Below the pieces are notes generated by a model, which ran no database searches, was not told where the DNA came from, and saw nothing but the letters and a program-made list of their open reading frames with translations. From Polaromonas sp. (GTDB lineage: Bacteria; Pseudomonadota; Gammaproteobacteria; Burkholderiales; Burkholderiaceae_C): 64,000 nucleotides of DNA. The DNA lies in assembly GCF_012927455.1 (NCBI RefSeq), contig NZ_JABBPE010000001.1:56001-120000 (forward strand), in the 5' to 3' direction. Each line of letters begins with the position of its first letter. Within the stretch, counting starts at the first letter, position 1. Positions 51,867 through 60,997 of this stretch are shown here, one piece after another. The position numbers and the translations under genes are program-made.

Positions 51867-53756
51867 ATGATCTGGAGCAAATTACCTACGGGTGAATTCA
51901 CCGGTATTGACTGGGCCAAACCGGGTGCGACCAGCAGCTTTGACCCCTATCTGGTCTGGGCTGAAGCCGACAGGTTTGCGGGCTACGGTTTGACCAAACC
52001 GCCCAAGTGGCTGCCGCTGCTGATCGAGCTCGCGTCAGGTGTCAGCGTTTCGCAACTGAAAGCGGCGTCCTCGCCCAAATGGTTGTATGTGCCTCCGGTC
52101 TACAGCTCCGATGCGGCCCCTGCCGGACTGCGCTTTTGCACGGCTCGGGTCAGGTCCGCGTTCTTCAAACACAGTGGCAAAGGCGGACGCCTGCACGCGT
52201 TGGTTCAGAGGTTTGAGCTTGGCTTGCCTGGCGGCCAGCATGCAGACGACCCGACTGCGCCAGAGGCGGCGAACACGGCCGCCCCGCATGCGCTACTCCA
52301 GGGAAAGGTGATCGGCCTGATTGATGGTGGCTTCGCCTTCGCCAACACGAACTTCCTGCGTGATGGCAAGGCGCGGATCGGGTATTTCTGGCGCCAGGAC
52401 AAAGAGGGGGCGGGCAAGGTGCCCCAGGCACTGGGCTACGGCCATGAGCTGACGGCAGCAGACATCAATCAGGCCATGCAACGCAACAGCTATGGCGGCA
52501 TGGTCGATGAGACAGCTGTCTACCAGCACTTCAAGATGAGCATGGAGCTGAACAAGCAGTTGAACCACGGCACCCACGTCATGGACATTGCCTGTGGGCC
52601 GCGCACGGTGCTGGCACAGCTTGCCGCGTCTCCCGATGCGCCGCCCAGCTGGTCGCTGGCCACTGATGATGCCAGCCGCTGCGAGCTTGTGGCGGTGCAG
52701 CTTGATTGGGACACGGTCTTTGACACCTCCGGTGGATCGATGACCGTTCACATCATGGATGGCTTGCTGTACATCCTGTCGCGTTGCGCGCCAGGCACCA
52801 AGGTGGCGGTCAACATCAGTTGGGGCACTATGGCCGGGCCGCACGATGGCAGCTCGCTACTTGAAGCGGCGATGGACCAGCTGATAGCGCTGAAGGCCGG
52901 CGCTTTGCAAATCATTTTGCCTGCCGGCAACAGCTACCAAAGCCGTAGCCACGCTAATGCAACGCTATCAAAAGGAGATCATGTGACGCTTCACTGGCGC
53001 GGGCAACCCGGCGATTTAACGCAAAATTTCCTGGAACTCTGGATGCCACCAAGCGCCAGCGGAATTACCGTGCAGCTCACTCCGCCTGGCCATGACGGCC
53101 TCCCGCCGCTGGCTTGGGGCGAATCAGGCATCTGGAAAGGCGCTGGCGACCAGCCCCTTTGTGCGCTGATTTATCCCGAATCCGTCGCCCTTGGCGCTCA
53201 TGGAACCTGTGCATTGATTGCAGTTGCGCCCACGTTTTCGGTTGAAAAGACACGCGCCACAGCTCCCAGTGGTGTTTGGGAAATCAAAATCACCAACACC
53301 GAAGCAGGCAAGGTAACCCTGGACGCCTTTGTTGAACGTGATGACGAGATCATCGGGGTACATACCGGTGCATTGCAGTCCTACCTGGAAGACCCGTACT
53401 ACGACACCAGCGGAGACCCCGGATCATTTGTCGACCACCCCGACAACCCTTCACCGATACGCCGCAGTGGCAACTTCAGCAGCATTGCGGCCGGGCAGAA
53501 CACGGTGTCGGTTGGTGGCACGCGGATCAGCGGTCCGCACTGGGCGCTTTATTCCCCGCAAACGCCCGACCCCGACGCGGGGCGCCCCCAGCGGCCCGGT
53601 GTGGTGAAACTTGCTGACACGGAGGCGTTCAGTGACGAAAATCCCATTTTATTTGGACTGAACGCGGCAAGCACCCGAAGCAGCGGCGTCGCGCGGCTGG
53701 TCGGCACAAGTGATGCGGCCCCGCAAGTCACGCGAAAAATTTTTAACGCGCTATGA
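51867..53756 (+). CDS. S8 (subtilisin-like) serine protease, cytosolic type
   Basis: A 629-residue subtilase with the full triad: Asp153 ('VIGLIDGGFAF'), His234 ('LNHGTHVMDIACG') and Ser615 ('LVGTSDAAPQV'), plus the oxyanion Asn in 'IILPAGNSYQ' (about 352). About 260 residues separate the Asn and Ser and probably carry an inserted beta-rich domain. The catalytic Ser lies only 14 residues from the C-terminus. There is no signal peptide or pro-region pattern, so intracellular or non-classical location is likely. It ends the cyclase-PAP2-protease set. Confidence 0.85.
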   Translation: MIWSKLPTGEFTGIDWAKPGATSSFDPYLVWAEADRFAGYGLTKPPKWLPLLIELASGVSVSQLKAASSPKWLYVPPVYSSDAAPAGLRFCTARVRSAFFKHSGKGGRLHALVQRFELGLPGGQHADDPTAPEAANTAAPHALLQGKVIGLIDGGFAFANTNFLRDGKARIGYFWRQDKEGAGKVPQALGYGHELTAADINQAMQRNSYGGMVDETAVYQHFKMSMELNKQLNHGTHVMDIACGPRTVLAQLAASPDAPPSWSLATDDASRCELVAVQLDWDTVFDTSGGSMTVHIMDGLLYILSRCAPGTKVAVNISWGTMAGPHDGSSLLEAAMDQLIALKAGALQIILPAGNSYQSRSHANATLSKGDHVTLHWRGQPGDLTQNFLELWMPPSASGITVQLTPPGHDGLPPLAWGESGIWKGAGDQPLCALIYPESVALGAHGTCALIAVAPTFSVEKTRATAPSGVWEIKITNTEAGKVTLDAFVERDDEIIGVHTGALQSYLEDPYYDTSGDPGSFVDHPDNPSPIRRSGNFSSIAAGQNTVSVGGTRISGPHWALYSPQTPDPDAGRPQRPGVVKLADTEAFSDENPILFGLNAASTRSSGVARLVGTSDAAPQVTRKIFNAL

Positions 53757-53772
53757 AAAAGGCTTTGTCGCC

Positions 53773-54435
53773 CTACCAGCGCGCAGGCAGCTTCCTGAGC
53801 ATGGTAATGCGCTTGCTGCCCATCTCGATGTACTTGCCTCTTTCGAGGTCTTTGAGCAGGCGGCTGACCATTTCACGCGAGGCACCGACGCGGTTGGCGA
53901 TGTCCTGGTGGGTGATGGGTTCGAGCGTGATGCCGGCCTCGCCTTCGCGCACCAAGACGCCGTCGCGCTCTTCGAGCACCGCGATCAGCCGGCCATAGAC
54001 GTCGAGCAGCGCAAGACTGCGTGCGGCCTCGGTGGCGGCGCGGGCGCGGCGTATTACCTGCACCACCAGACTCATGGCAAATTCGGGTGTATGTGCCAAA
54101 TGCTCGCTCACCTGCGTCCGGCTAAGTACGGCACAGGTGCTGGGCTCCAGCGTCATGACGGACGCTGAACGGGCACCACCGTCGAGCGACATTTCACCGA
54201 AATAGTCGCCTGAATAAATAGTTCCGAAGGTGATTTCGCGCCCGTTTTCATTCATCGAAAACACCTTGACACTGCCCTTGAGCAGCACAAACAGGCTGTC
54301 GCCGGTGTCCGCTTCATTGATCAGGATCACCTTCTTGGGATAGCCGTGCACCGTGCCGCGCAAGGCGAGCGCGCTCAATTCCGGAGACAGGTTGGCGTAC
54401 AGGCCGGCTGCGGAAAGTGTGTTCGAACTCTTCAT
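53773..54435 (-). CDS. Crp/Fnr-family transcriptional regulator
   Basis: A 220-residue regulator. The cyclic-nucleotide-binding domain has the phosphate cassette 'YFGEMSLDGGARSASVMTLE', keeping the Glu and Arg that contact cAMP. The C-terminal winged helix reads 'ITHQDIANRVGASREMVSRL'. There is no N-terminal Cys cluster, so it is not an Fnr oxygen sensor. It is convergent with the S8 protease gene (16 bp gap); with an intact adenylate cyclase 3 kb away, a local cAMP circuit is possible. Confidence 0.9.
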   Translation of the reverse strand: MKSSNTLSAAGLYANLSPELSALALRGTVHGYPKKVILINEADTGDSLFVLLKGSVKVFSMNENGREITFGTIYSGDYFGEMSLDGGARSASVMTLEPSTCAVLSRTQVSEHLAHTPEFAMSLVVQVIRRARAATEAARSLALLDVYGRLIAVLEERDGVLVREGEAGITLEPITHQDIANRVGASREMVSRLLKDLERGKYIEMGSKRITMLRKLPARW

Positions 54436-54483
54436 GCGCGTAATCTAGCACGTTGCCCGACTCCGGAATACCGCCCAGCTTGC

Positions 54484-55143
54484 CTACGCCGGTGACAAAG
54501 GCCTCAACGGCGGCAAAATCGCTACCCGATTCACCAGCTCGCGAACACCGCTGCTGGCGGTCTTGAGGCACAGGCTGCGCACATGGCTGCGCACGGTAGA
54601 GACGGCAACGCTCATTTGCCGGGCGATCTGCGGTGTGCTCAGGCAGTGGCTCAAAAAGATCAGCACCTGCTCTTCGGTGCGGGTCAGGCCATGGCTGCGG
54701 GCAAATGAGCCAAAGACGGCGGACTCGCAGACGCCGGCGCGCGACAAAAACACGGCAATGCGTTCGCAGCGCCGGCCCGCCTGATGGCCCAACGGTACCA
54801 GTGCCAGCGTGCACGCTGCGGCGCCGGCCGACAACTCGACGAGGCCGCGCAGGCCTTCCACGGCGTGGTCAAAAGCTTTTTTGAAGAGCTTGCTGTCGGC
54901 CGCCAAAACGACCTTGAGCTCGCCCCGATGAGCCTGTAGCACGACAGCCTGGGTCAGTTCAAGGCGGGCCGCGTGGTTGGCATGAAGAATCCAGCTCTGG
55001 GCGCTGACGACCAGCACGCCGTGGGCCAGTTCGTCAACCAGCAAGGCCAGCAGGGCCGGCCCGCCATCCGCAGCCGTTTCGCTGACGGGCGGTGCCGGGT
55101 CGGACTCCTGAAAATCGGCATCTTGCCGCGATTGCAATGACAC
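54484..55143 (-). CDS. LuxR-type HTH regulator with PAS-like N-terminus
   Basis: A 219-residue protein. The C-terminal LuxR-type helix-turn-helix (about 148-205) reads 'HGLTRTEEQVLIFLSHCLST' and 'SVAVSTVRSHVRSLCLKTAS'. The N-terminal part ('HGVLVVSAQSWILHANHAAR') is PAS-like. The start is GTG at 55143. It lies just upstream of the Crp/Fnr gene on the same strand and may share its transcript. The signal is unknown. Confidence 0.8.
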   Translation of the reverse strand: MSLQSRQDADFQESDPAPPVSETAADGGPALLALLVDELAHGVLVVSAQSWILHANHAARLELTQAVVLQAHRGELKVVLAADSKLFKKAFDHAVEGLRGLVELSAGAAACTLALVPLGHQAGRRCERIAVFLSRAGVCESAVFGSFARSHGLTRTEEQVLIFLSHCLSTPQIARQMSVAVSTVRSHVRSLCLKTASSGVRELVNRVAILPPLRPLSPA

Positions 55144-55270
55144 GGGGCGCTCCTTCCTGTTTCAGAAGAAGTCTAAAAAATCGCCTCCCATGGGGCAAGT
55201 AACTAGGCCCATCCAGTTTTGTGTGAAATTAACATGCAGATTGCGAGAGACACGACCAGGTCGGCAACGC

Positions 55271-56179
55271 TTAAGGCAAGGGGGCGTCCAGCAAAGCCAG
55301 CGTCTCGGTTATGACCAGCGGCAAGAACGCCAGCTGCACATGGGCGACGCCGCGCACCAGCCGGTTCCGCGCACCGGGCAGGGTGGCGTTGGCGCTCGGG
55401 AACACGATATTGTCGCAATTGGAATACCAGCAGGTGAAGAGCGCATGCCGGTCTGGGGGCATGTCATGGTCGAGTTGCGCCTGCCAATCGGACAGCAGAC
55501 GCATCTGGCGGGCGTTGTGGCCATGGCCAAAGCGCGCCAGCCAGGTGCCGCGGTGCGGCGTGCCCAAAGTCACGACATGGTGCACGCGCGCTTCGGCCTG
55601 CAGGTGCTTGAGCCAGGCGCGGGCGGCCAGCCCACCCATGCTGTGGCACACCAGCAGCGGCGCCAAGCCGCTGGCACGCGTGACTTGCGCCACCGCCTCT
55701 TCGATCTGCGGCGCGTAGTCGTCGATGGAGCCAAGCACCGGCTCCAGACTGACGGCGACGAAGGCGTGGCCGCCGCCCTGCAAACGCTCGAGCCAAGGTG
55801 TCCAGAAACCACGGTTGCAGAACAAGCCATGGACGAACACCACGCCGCGCCGCCCGTGCAGCAACTCTGGCGGCGCAAGATGGTCGGCAATGGCATGGGC
55901 GCGAAACGGCTGACGCCAGCAGAACACCGGCGGCGCTGCCAGTACTTCACCGAGCCAGGCGCCCAGCAGCTCCTGGCCGCTCGGCCGGGTGGCTGCATCG
56001 CTTTGGCCGACCATGCTCAGCAGTATGAATTCGATAGCAAGAAAGCCTGTGTAGGCGAGCGCAATCGCCGCAAAACCGCCTACGGCCAGCCAGGGGGCAG
56101 TGCGGCCAAAGTAAAGCAGCCAGCCAGCGGCCGCAGCGAGCAGGCCGAGGGTGATGAGTTTTTGCAGATGCGCCAGCAT
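55271..56179 (-). CDS. membrane-anchored alpha/beta hydrolase (lipase-like)
   Basis: A 302-residue protein with two N-terminal membrane helices ('LITLGLLAAAAGWLLYFG' and 'LAVGGFAAIALAYTGFLAIE') and an alpha/beta-hydrolase body. The oxyanion region is 'VVFVHGLFCNRGFW', the nucleophile elbow 'VCHSMGGLAARAW' (C-x-S-x-G) and 'VTLGTPHRGTWLARFGHG'. It is probably an esterase or lipase facing the periplasm. The start is placed at 56179; the frame extends upstream into the GMC oxidoreductase gene, which ends 19 bp before it on the same strand. Confidence 0.82.
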   Translation of the reverse strand: MLAHLQKLITLGLLAAAAGWLLYFGRTAPWLAVGGFAAIALAYTGFLAIEFILLSMVGQSDAATRPSGQELLGAWLGEVLAAPPVFCWRQPFRAHAIADHLAPPELLHGRRGVVFVHGLFCNRGFWTPWLERLQGGGHAFVAVSLEPVLGSIDDYAPQIEEAVAQVTRASGLAPLLVCHSMGGLAARAWLKHLQAEARVHHVVTLGTPHRGTWLARFGHGHNARQMRLLSDWQAQLDHDMPPDRHALFTCWYSNCDNIVFPSANATLPGARNRLVRGVAHVQLAFLPLVITETLALLDAPLP

Positions 56180-56198
56180 GGATGGAAAACGGTCGCGG

Positions 56199-57824
56199 TC
56201 AAGCCAGCGTGACGTCACGTCCGCCCAGTTTTTTCGCCAGCCCCTGCGCCAGCCGGTTGACCACACCGTAAACCGACAGTTGCGGATTGGCGCCAATGCT
56301 GGTCGGAAACAGCGAGCCGTCGTGAATTGAGAGGTTTTCCAGTTGCCAATGCACACCGTCGGGCCGCGTCACGCCCTGCCGCTCGGTGCCGGCCAGGCCG
56401 CAACCGCCCATCACATGCGCGCTTACCAGCTTGACCAAGCGCGGCCTCATGGGCAAGGCTTGCAGCGCCTTGCGCGCCTGAGCCCACGAGGTATGGGGCA
56501 CAGCCATTTCGTGCAGCGGCAACACCTGCCTGGCGCCGGCAGCAAACTGGATTTCCATCATGGACAGCAACGCGCGACGTGCGCCGTCCAGCACGTAGTC
56601 GCTCAGCGGGTAGTCCAGCACAGCAGAATCGTCCGCGCGCAACTTGACTTGGCCGCCGGGCGCCTCCGCATGAAAACCGTCGCGCAGCAATGCCAGCAGC
56701 GTGTGGTTGTGCGGGAAAGAGCGCAGCAAATCAGCCTGGCCCTGGCCAAAGCCAGGTACGGTGGAGGCAAAAATCACCGGATGCAGCGGCGGCGCTTCGA
56801 GCTTGTAGCCGATGGGGCCGTCGATCGCCTGGGTTTGCAGAAAATGGTCGGAGTAAACGCTTTGCGGCGCGCCGTTCCAGGCCTCGACTTTTTGCGCAAA
56901 GACGCTGGACGACATCACCACCGGATGCAAAAAGGTTCTGCTGCCTAGCTGGCCGTGCGGATCAGGCGCGCCTGAGCGCAGCAACACGGCCGGCGAGTTG
57001 ATGGCGCCGCCCGCAAGCACATAATGCTTTGCTATTATTTTTATAGCTGTTTGCGCCCGTCCTGATTGGGCCAGAGCCCCATTTAGCTCCACAACACGGC
57101 AAATCAGGGCGGTAACCCGGCCGTTGGCCAGCTCGAACCTCTCGGCGCGGGTTTGCGTCAACAGCCGCGCACCCTGCTCCAGCGCGGCCGGAATGGTGGT
57201 GACCAGCATGGACTGCTTGGCGTTGGTCGGGCAGCCCAGACCACACGAACCCAGATCCCAGCAGCCCTTGACGTTGCGCGGGATCTCGGCGGTGGCGATG
57301 CCGAGTTGCGCCGCGCCCCGCCGCAATAAATCGTTGTTCTCATTGGGCACTTGCAGCCAGGGCAAGATGTTCAAGCGCTGCTCGGCCTGCGCGAAGTAAG
57401 GTGCCAGGTCTTCGGCGCCGTAAGCGCTCAGCCCAAATTTGTCTTGCCAGAACTGCAGCGTGGGGGCCGGCGTGCGAAAGGAACTGGTCCAGTTGACCGT
57501 GGTGGAGCCGCCGACGCAGCGGCCCTGCAAAATGTTGATGGCCTGGTCTTGCGTCTTGCGGGCAGCGCTTTCCTGGTAAAGCGAGGGGTAGGCTTCGGAC
57601 TCTTTCTGGTTGAAGTCGCTACTGCTTTTGAGAGGCCCTTCCTCAATCATCACGACCTGCAGCCCGGCCTTGGCGAGCAGTTCGGCGGTGATGCCGGCAC
57701 CGGCGCCGCTGCCGATGATGGCCACGTCGCAGATGATTTTTTCAGGTGGGGGACCAAGCGCGCCACCGAAGATTTTCCAGCCGCGTTGCATTCCGTCCTT
57801 GATCGGGTCTTTGATTTGACTCAT
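56199..57824 (-). CDS. GMC-family FAD oxidoreductase
   Basis: A 541-residue glucose-methanol-choline oxidoreductase. The FAD motif 'VAIIGSGAGAGITAELLAKA' is near residue 34, 'GRCVGGSTTVNW' near 101, 'HYVLAGGAINSPAVL' near 267 and C-terminal 'SAHVMGGCGLAG' and 'SIGANPQLSVYGVVNRLAQG'. It probably oxidises an alcohol or sterol. Residues about 248-266 come from an in-frame copy of the dispersed repeat, lengthening a surface loop before the FAD-domain strand. It is an operon with a Tat-like small protein upstream and a hydrolase downstream. Confidence 0.9.
   Translation of the reverse strand: MSQIKDPIKDGMQRGWKIFGGALGPPPEKIICDVAIIGSGAGAGITAELLAKAGLQVVMIEEGPLKSSSDFNQKESEAYPSLYQESAARKTQDQAINILQGRCVGGSTTVNWTSSFRTPAPTLQFWQDKFGLSAYGAEDLAPYFAQAEQRLNILPWLQVPNENNDLLRRGAAQLGIATAEIPRNVKGCWDLGSCGLGCPTNAKQSMLVTTIPAALEQGARLLTQTRAERFELANGRVTALICRVVELNGALAQSGRAQTAIKIIAKHYVLAGGAINSPAVLLRSGAPDPHGQLGSRTFLHPVVMSSSVFAQKVEAWNGAPQSVYSDHFLQTQAIDGPIGYKLEAPPLHPVIFASTVPGFGQGQADLLRSFPHNHTLLALLRDGFHAEAPGGQVKLRADDSAVLDYPLSDYVLDGARRALLSMMEIQFAAGARQVLPLHEMAVPHTSWAQARKALQALPMRPRLVKLVSAHVMGGCGLAGTERQGVTRPDGVHWQLENLSIHDGSLFPTSIGANPQLSVYGVVNRLAQGLAKKLGGRDVTLA
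57031..57079 (+). repeat. dispersed 49-bp repeat, copy 8 (inside GMC CDS)
   Basis: GCTAT-N7-ATAGC (one pair altered), then TGTTTGCGCCCGTCCTG and ATTGGGCCAGAGCCC, close to copies 1 and 5. It is read antisense and in frame by the oxidoreductase gene, giving 'ALAQSGRAQTAIKIIAK'. Confidence 0.8.
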
Positions 57825-57863
57825 GCTGCTTTCAATGGATTTCAGAGGGTGCCCGGATGAAGA

Positions 57864-58373
57864 TTAGATTTTCCGCGGTCCGGGGTAACCCAGCAGGGGC
57901 CAGCTGGCCGGATCCGAAAAATACGCGTCGGTGCTGATGTCGTGCAAGGCGGCATAGGCCTGCTGACGCAGGGCCAGCGTGGACAGGCGCATGCCTTGAA
58001 GCGCTTGCTGGATGTCGGCCACAGCGGCCTCGCGCCACGGCTGCCTAAGGCGGGCGAAGGCGCGACGCCCCGGCGTGCTGCCCAGCAAGGACAGCAGCTG
58101 CGACAGCTCGGCTTGCGCGTGCGGCGGCAGCGCCTGCACCAAGACATCGATCCGGGCTAGCAGGCCCTGAAGTGCGATCTGCCGCGCAGCTTCTGCATCA
58201 GGCAAGCTTTTGTCGAGTGCGGCGCGACCGACGGCGGCAAATACCTCACGGCCGGTTGCGCTCAAGGCACCGCTTGGCAACAGCGCAGGCTGCAGCCAGG
58301 CCACGGCGCCGCCGGCCACTGCCAATACGGCAGCGGACGTCAAACCCAGCAGGAGCAGCGTTCTTCTTTGCAT
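57864..58373 (-). CDS. Tat-like small partner protein of the GMC oxidoreductase
   Basis: A 169-residue protein with an N-terminal 'MQRRTLLLLGLTSAAVLAVA' signal of Tat-like type (twin Arg then hydrophobic). A helical body follows ('LPDAEAARQIALQGLLARID') with the end 'DAYFSDPASWPLLGYPGPRK'. This layout matches small gamma-type subunits that accompany membrane GMC dehydrogenases such as gluconate 2-dehydrogenase. It would help export or maturation of the oxidoreductase, which lacks its own signal. It starts the operon. Confidence 0.7.
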   Translation of the reverse strand: MQRRTLLLLGLTSAAVLAVAGGAVAWLQPALLPSGALSATGREVFAAVGRAALDKSLPDAEAARQIALQGLLARIDVLVQALPPHAQAELSQLLSLLGSTPGRRAFARLRQPWREAAVADIQQALQGMRLSTLALRQQAYAALHDISTDAYFSDPASWPLLGYPGPRKI

Positions 58374-58480
58374 GCGTGAAGTTTCGCATGGGGTTTTGAC
58401 ATGGCAATAGCTCGCATTTCATGAATTGAACTGAATTGAACCCGATTGACCTGAAGGAGCCAGATAAACTGCAGTCCTCT

Positions 58481-59227
58481 ATGGACGCCTCCGCATACCA
58501 GATTCATAAGGCTTTGCAGACGGTATCGCAACTGCGCCAGCAGCATGCGGCCGATCCGGCCTTGGCTCAAGCCAGCGCAGCCATCCGGCGCTTTCAGGCG
58601 CGCCGCTTTCAAACCAGCTACGCCGACCTGCTGCACAGCCCGCGCTACAAGGCAGCGGCCGCCTTTTTTCTGCAAGAGCTGTACAGCGACAAAAACTACG
58701 CAGAACGCGATCAGCAGTTTGCCCGCATTGCCAATACCATCACCAGAATCTTTCCGCAAAGCGTCGTCAACACGGCAGCAGCGCTGGCCGAAACGCATGC
58801 CCTGACGGAGCAGCTCGATGATCTGATGGCCCGGCAGTGGCTGGCCGACAGGGCGGAGCACCCGCAAAGCAGCGAGTGCGCCCGCTACATCCGCTGCTGG
58901 CGGGGAGTCGGCGACGCTGCCGTCCGGCAGCGGCAACTCGATGTGGTGCTGCAGCTTGGGCAGGCACTGAACCGTTTGACGCGCACTGTGGGGTTGCGCA
59001 CCTTGCTGAAGATGATGCGGCGCCCTGCGGCGGCGTCCGGCCTCACAACGCTTCAGCAGTTTCTGGAATCTGGCTTTGACGCGTTTGCCGACATGCGCGG
59101 CGCGGAGGACTTCTTGCAGGTGATCGCTCAGCGCGAATCGGCATGGATCCGGTCGCTGTTTGATGACGACGTTGTCTCCTGCGAGACCCGGTTGATGCAT
59201 TTGCTGGCTTCCGACGCGGCGCATTAG
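58481..59227 (+). CDS. conserved helical protein of unknown function
   Basis: A 248-residue, probably all-helical soluble protein. Notable segments are 'RRFQTSYADLLHSPRYKAAA', 'FFLQELYSDKNYAERDQQFA' and 'GRTLLKMMRRPA'-like 'GLRTLLKMMRRPAAASGLTT'. It looks like a recurrent hypothetical protein of Comamonadaceae. The start is uncertain: AAGGAG lies 20 bp before ATG 58481, and CTG or TTG codons upstream to 58436 are in frame. A long minus-strand frame over the same DNA looks like a shadow. It is followed by fadD. Confidence 0.7.
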   Translation: MDASAYQIHKALQTVSQLRQQHAADPALAQASAAIRRFQARRFQTSYADLLHSPRYKAAAAFFLQELYSDKNYAERDQQFARIANTITRIFPQSVVNTAAALAETHALTEQLDDLMARQWLADRAEHPQSSECARYIRCWRGVGDAAVRQRQLDVVLQLGQALNRLTRTVGLRTLLKMMRRPAAASGLTTLQQFLESGFDAFADMRGAEDFLQVIAQRESAWIRSLFDDDVVSCETRLMHLLASDAAH

Positions 59228-59285
59228 GACAAGCCCGCTAGAGGTTCGGCGCCGCGACTTTCACAATGAGCCCTAAGGAGCTTTC

Positions 59286-60967
59286 ATGGAAAAACATTGG
59301 CTCAAGAATTACCCCGATGGCGTGGCGCACGAGATTGACCCGGAGCCCTTCGGCTCGCTCAATCAGCTGATCGAAAACTCATTTAAGAAGAATGCCGACA
59401 AGCCGTTTTCGGTCTGCATGGACCGGTGGATGACTTACGCGCAACTTGACAGTTTGTCGTCCGCTCTGGGCGCCTGGCTGCAGAGCCTGGGACTGGAACC
59501 CGGCGCAAGGGTGGCGATCATGCTGCCCAATGTGCCGCAGTTTGCGGTGAGCATGGTGGCCGTCTTGCGGGCGGGCTACACCTGCGTGAACGTCAACCCA
59601 CTCTATACGCCGCGCGAGCTGGCGCATCAGCTGAAGGACTCCGGCGCCACCACCCTGATAATTCTGGAAAATTTCGCCGCCACGCTGGCGCAAGTGATTG
59701 ATCAGACGCCCGTCAAGCATGTCGTGGTGGCGTCCATGGGTGATTTGCTCGGCTTCTGGTATGGCCGCTGGATCACCTTCGCCGTGCGTCATCTGGCCAA
59801 GCTGGTTCCTGCGTATAAACTGCATTTGAGCCAGGGCCGCTCGGTCACCCCTTTCAATCGCGTCATATCGCCGAGGGATCTCTCCAGACACTCAAGCCTT
59901 CGCACAATAATTTGGACTCAATCGCATTTTTGCAATATACCGGCGGCACCACGGGACTGTCTAAAGGCGCAGTGCTCACGCACCGCAACCTCGTCGCGGC
60001 GATTTTGCAGGCGGGGGCATGGTTTACGCCCGCGCTGCGGCGGGTTGATGATGTCAGCAAGACCAACAACATTGCGGCCTTGCCTCTTCACCACATCTTT
60101 GCACTGACGCTCTGCCTGCTGGTGATCCGCTGGGGTGCTCATTTAACGCTGGTACCCAATCCCCGCGACTTCGGCAAATTCATAGCGGTGCTGACGAAAC
60201 GGCCTTTTCACATGCTACCCGCAGTCAACACGCTGTTTAACGCCTTGCTACAGCACCCGCAATTCAAAACGATTGATTTTTCCAGCCTGTGCGTGTCGCA
60301 AGCCGGCGGCATGGCAGCCTCTGAAGGTACGGCCAGGCGCTGGCTGGAGGTCACCGGTTGCCCCATGATTGAGGGTTGGGGCATGAGCGAGACCTGCGCG
60401 ATAGGCACCAGCAACCCGGTGACCAGCACTGAGTTTTCAGGCACCATTGGTTTGCCCTTGCCGAGTATTGAAATCAGTATCAAGGATGACGACGGAAAAT
60501 CCCTGTCGGTGGGCGAGCCTGGTGAAATCTGCATCAAGGGGCCTGAGGTGATGACGGGCTATTACCGCCAGCCTGCGGAAACCGAAAAGGCCTTTACCCA
60601 CGACGGCTTCATGCGTACCGGCGACATTGGCGTAATGGATGCGCGCGGCCACACCAGAATCATTGACCGCAAAAAAGACATGATTATTGTTTCGGGTTTT
60701 AATGTGTTTCCCAATGAGCTTGAGAACGTGATTTCTTTGTGTCCCGGCGTTCTCGAATGCGCTGCCATAGGCATTGCGGACGACCAACAGGGTGAATCCA
60801 TCAAGGTTTTTATCGTGAAAAATGACTCGACGTTAACTGAAGACGCCGTGAGTGCCTATTGCAAGCAGCATCTGACGGGCTACAAGCGCCCAAGCCATAT
60901 TGAATTTCGCGATGACTTGCCCAAGACGAATGTCGGAAAAATCCTTAGACGTGAGTTGCGTGCTTAG
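59286..60967 (+). pseudogene. fadD: long-chain acyl-CoA synthetase, frameshifted
   Basis: The two halves of one FadD-type enzyme lie in different frames. Residues of the first frame (from ATG 59286, AAGGAG upstream) cover 'GSLNQLIENSFKKNADKPFS' to 'TPFNRVI'. The second frame carries the AMP-binding motif 'YTGGTTGLSKGAVLTHRN', 'GWGMSETCA' and 'TGDIGVMDARGHTRIIDRKK' to 60967. The join is at 59864-59869: deleting one AT from CATATC restores 'NRVIAEGSLQTLKPSH', the expected sequence. A 2-base insertion therefore inactivates it unless it is a sequencing error. The rest of the protein is undecayed, so the event is recent. Confidence 0.85.
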
Positions 60968-60997
60968 ATCTGACGCCTTTTGCGCGAGGGCTTTCTG

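Noticed and set aside
58340..59224. 294-codon minus-strand frame
   Set aside because: The plus-strand frame over the same DNA has natural protein composition and helical heptads; the minus frame is His/Arg/Gln-rich and overlaps the Tat-like gene start.
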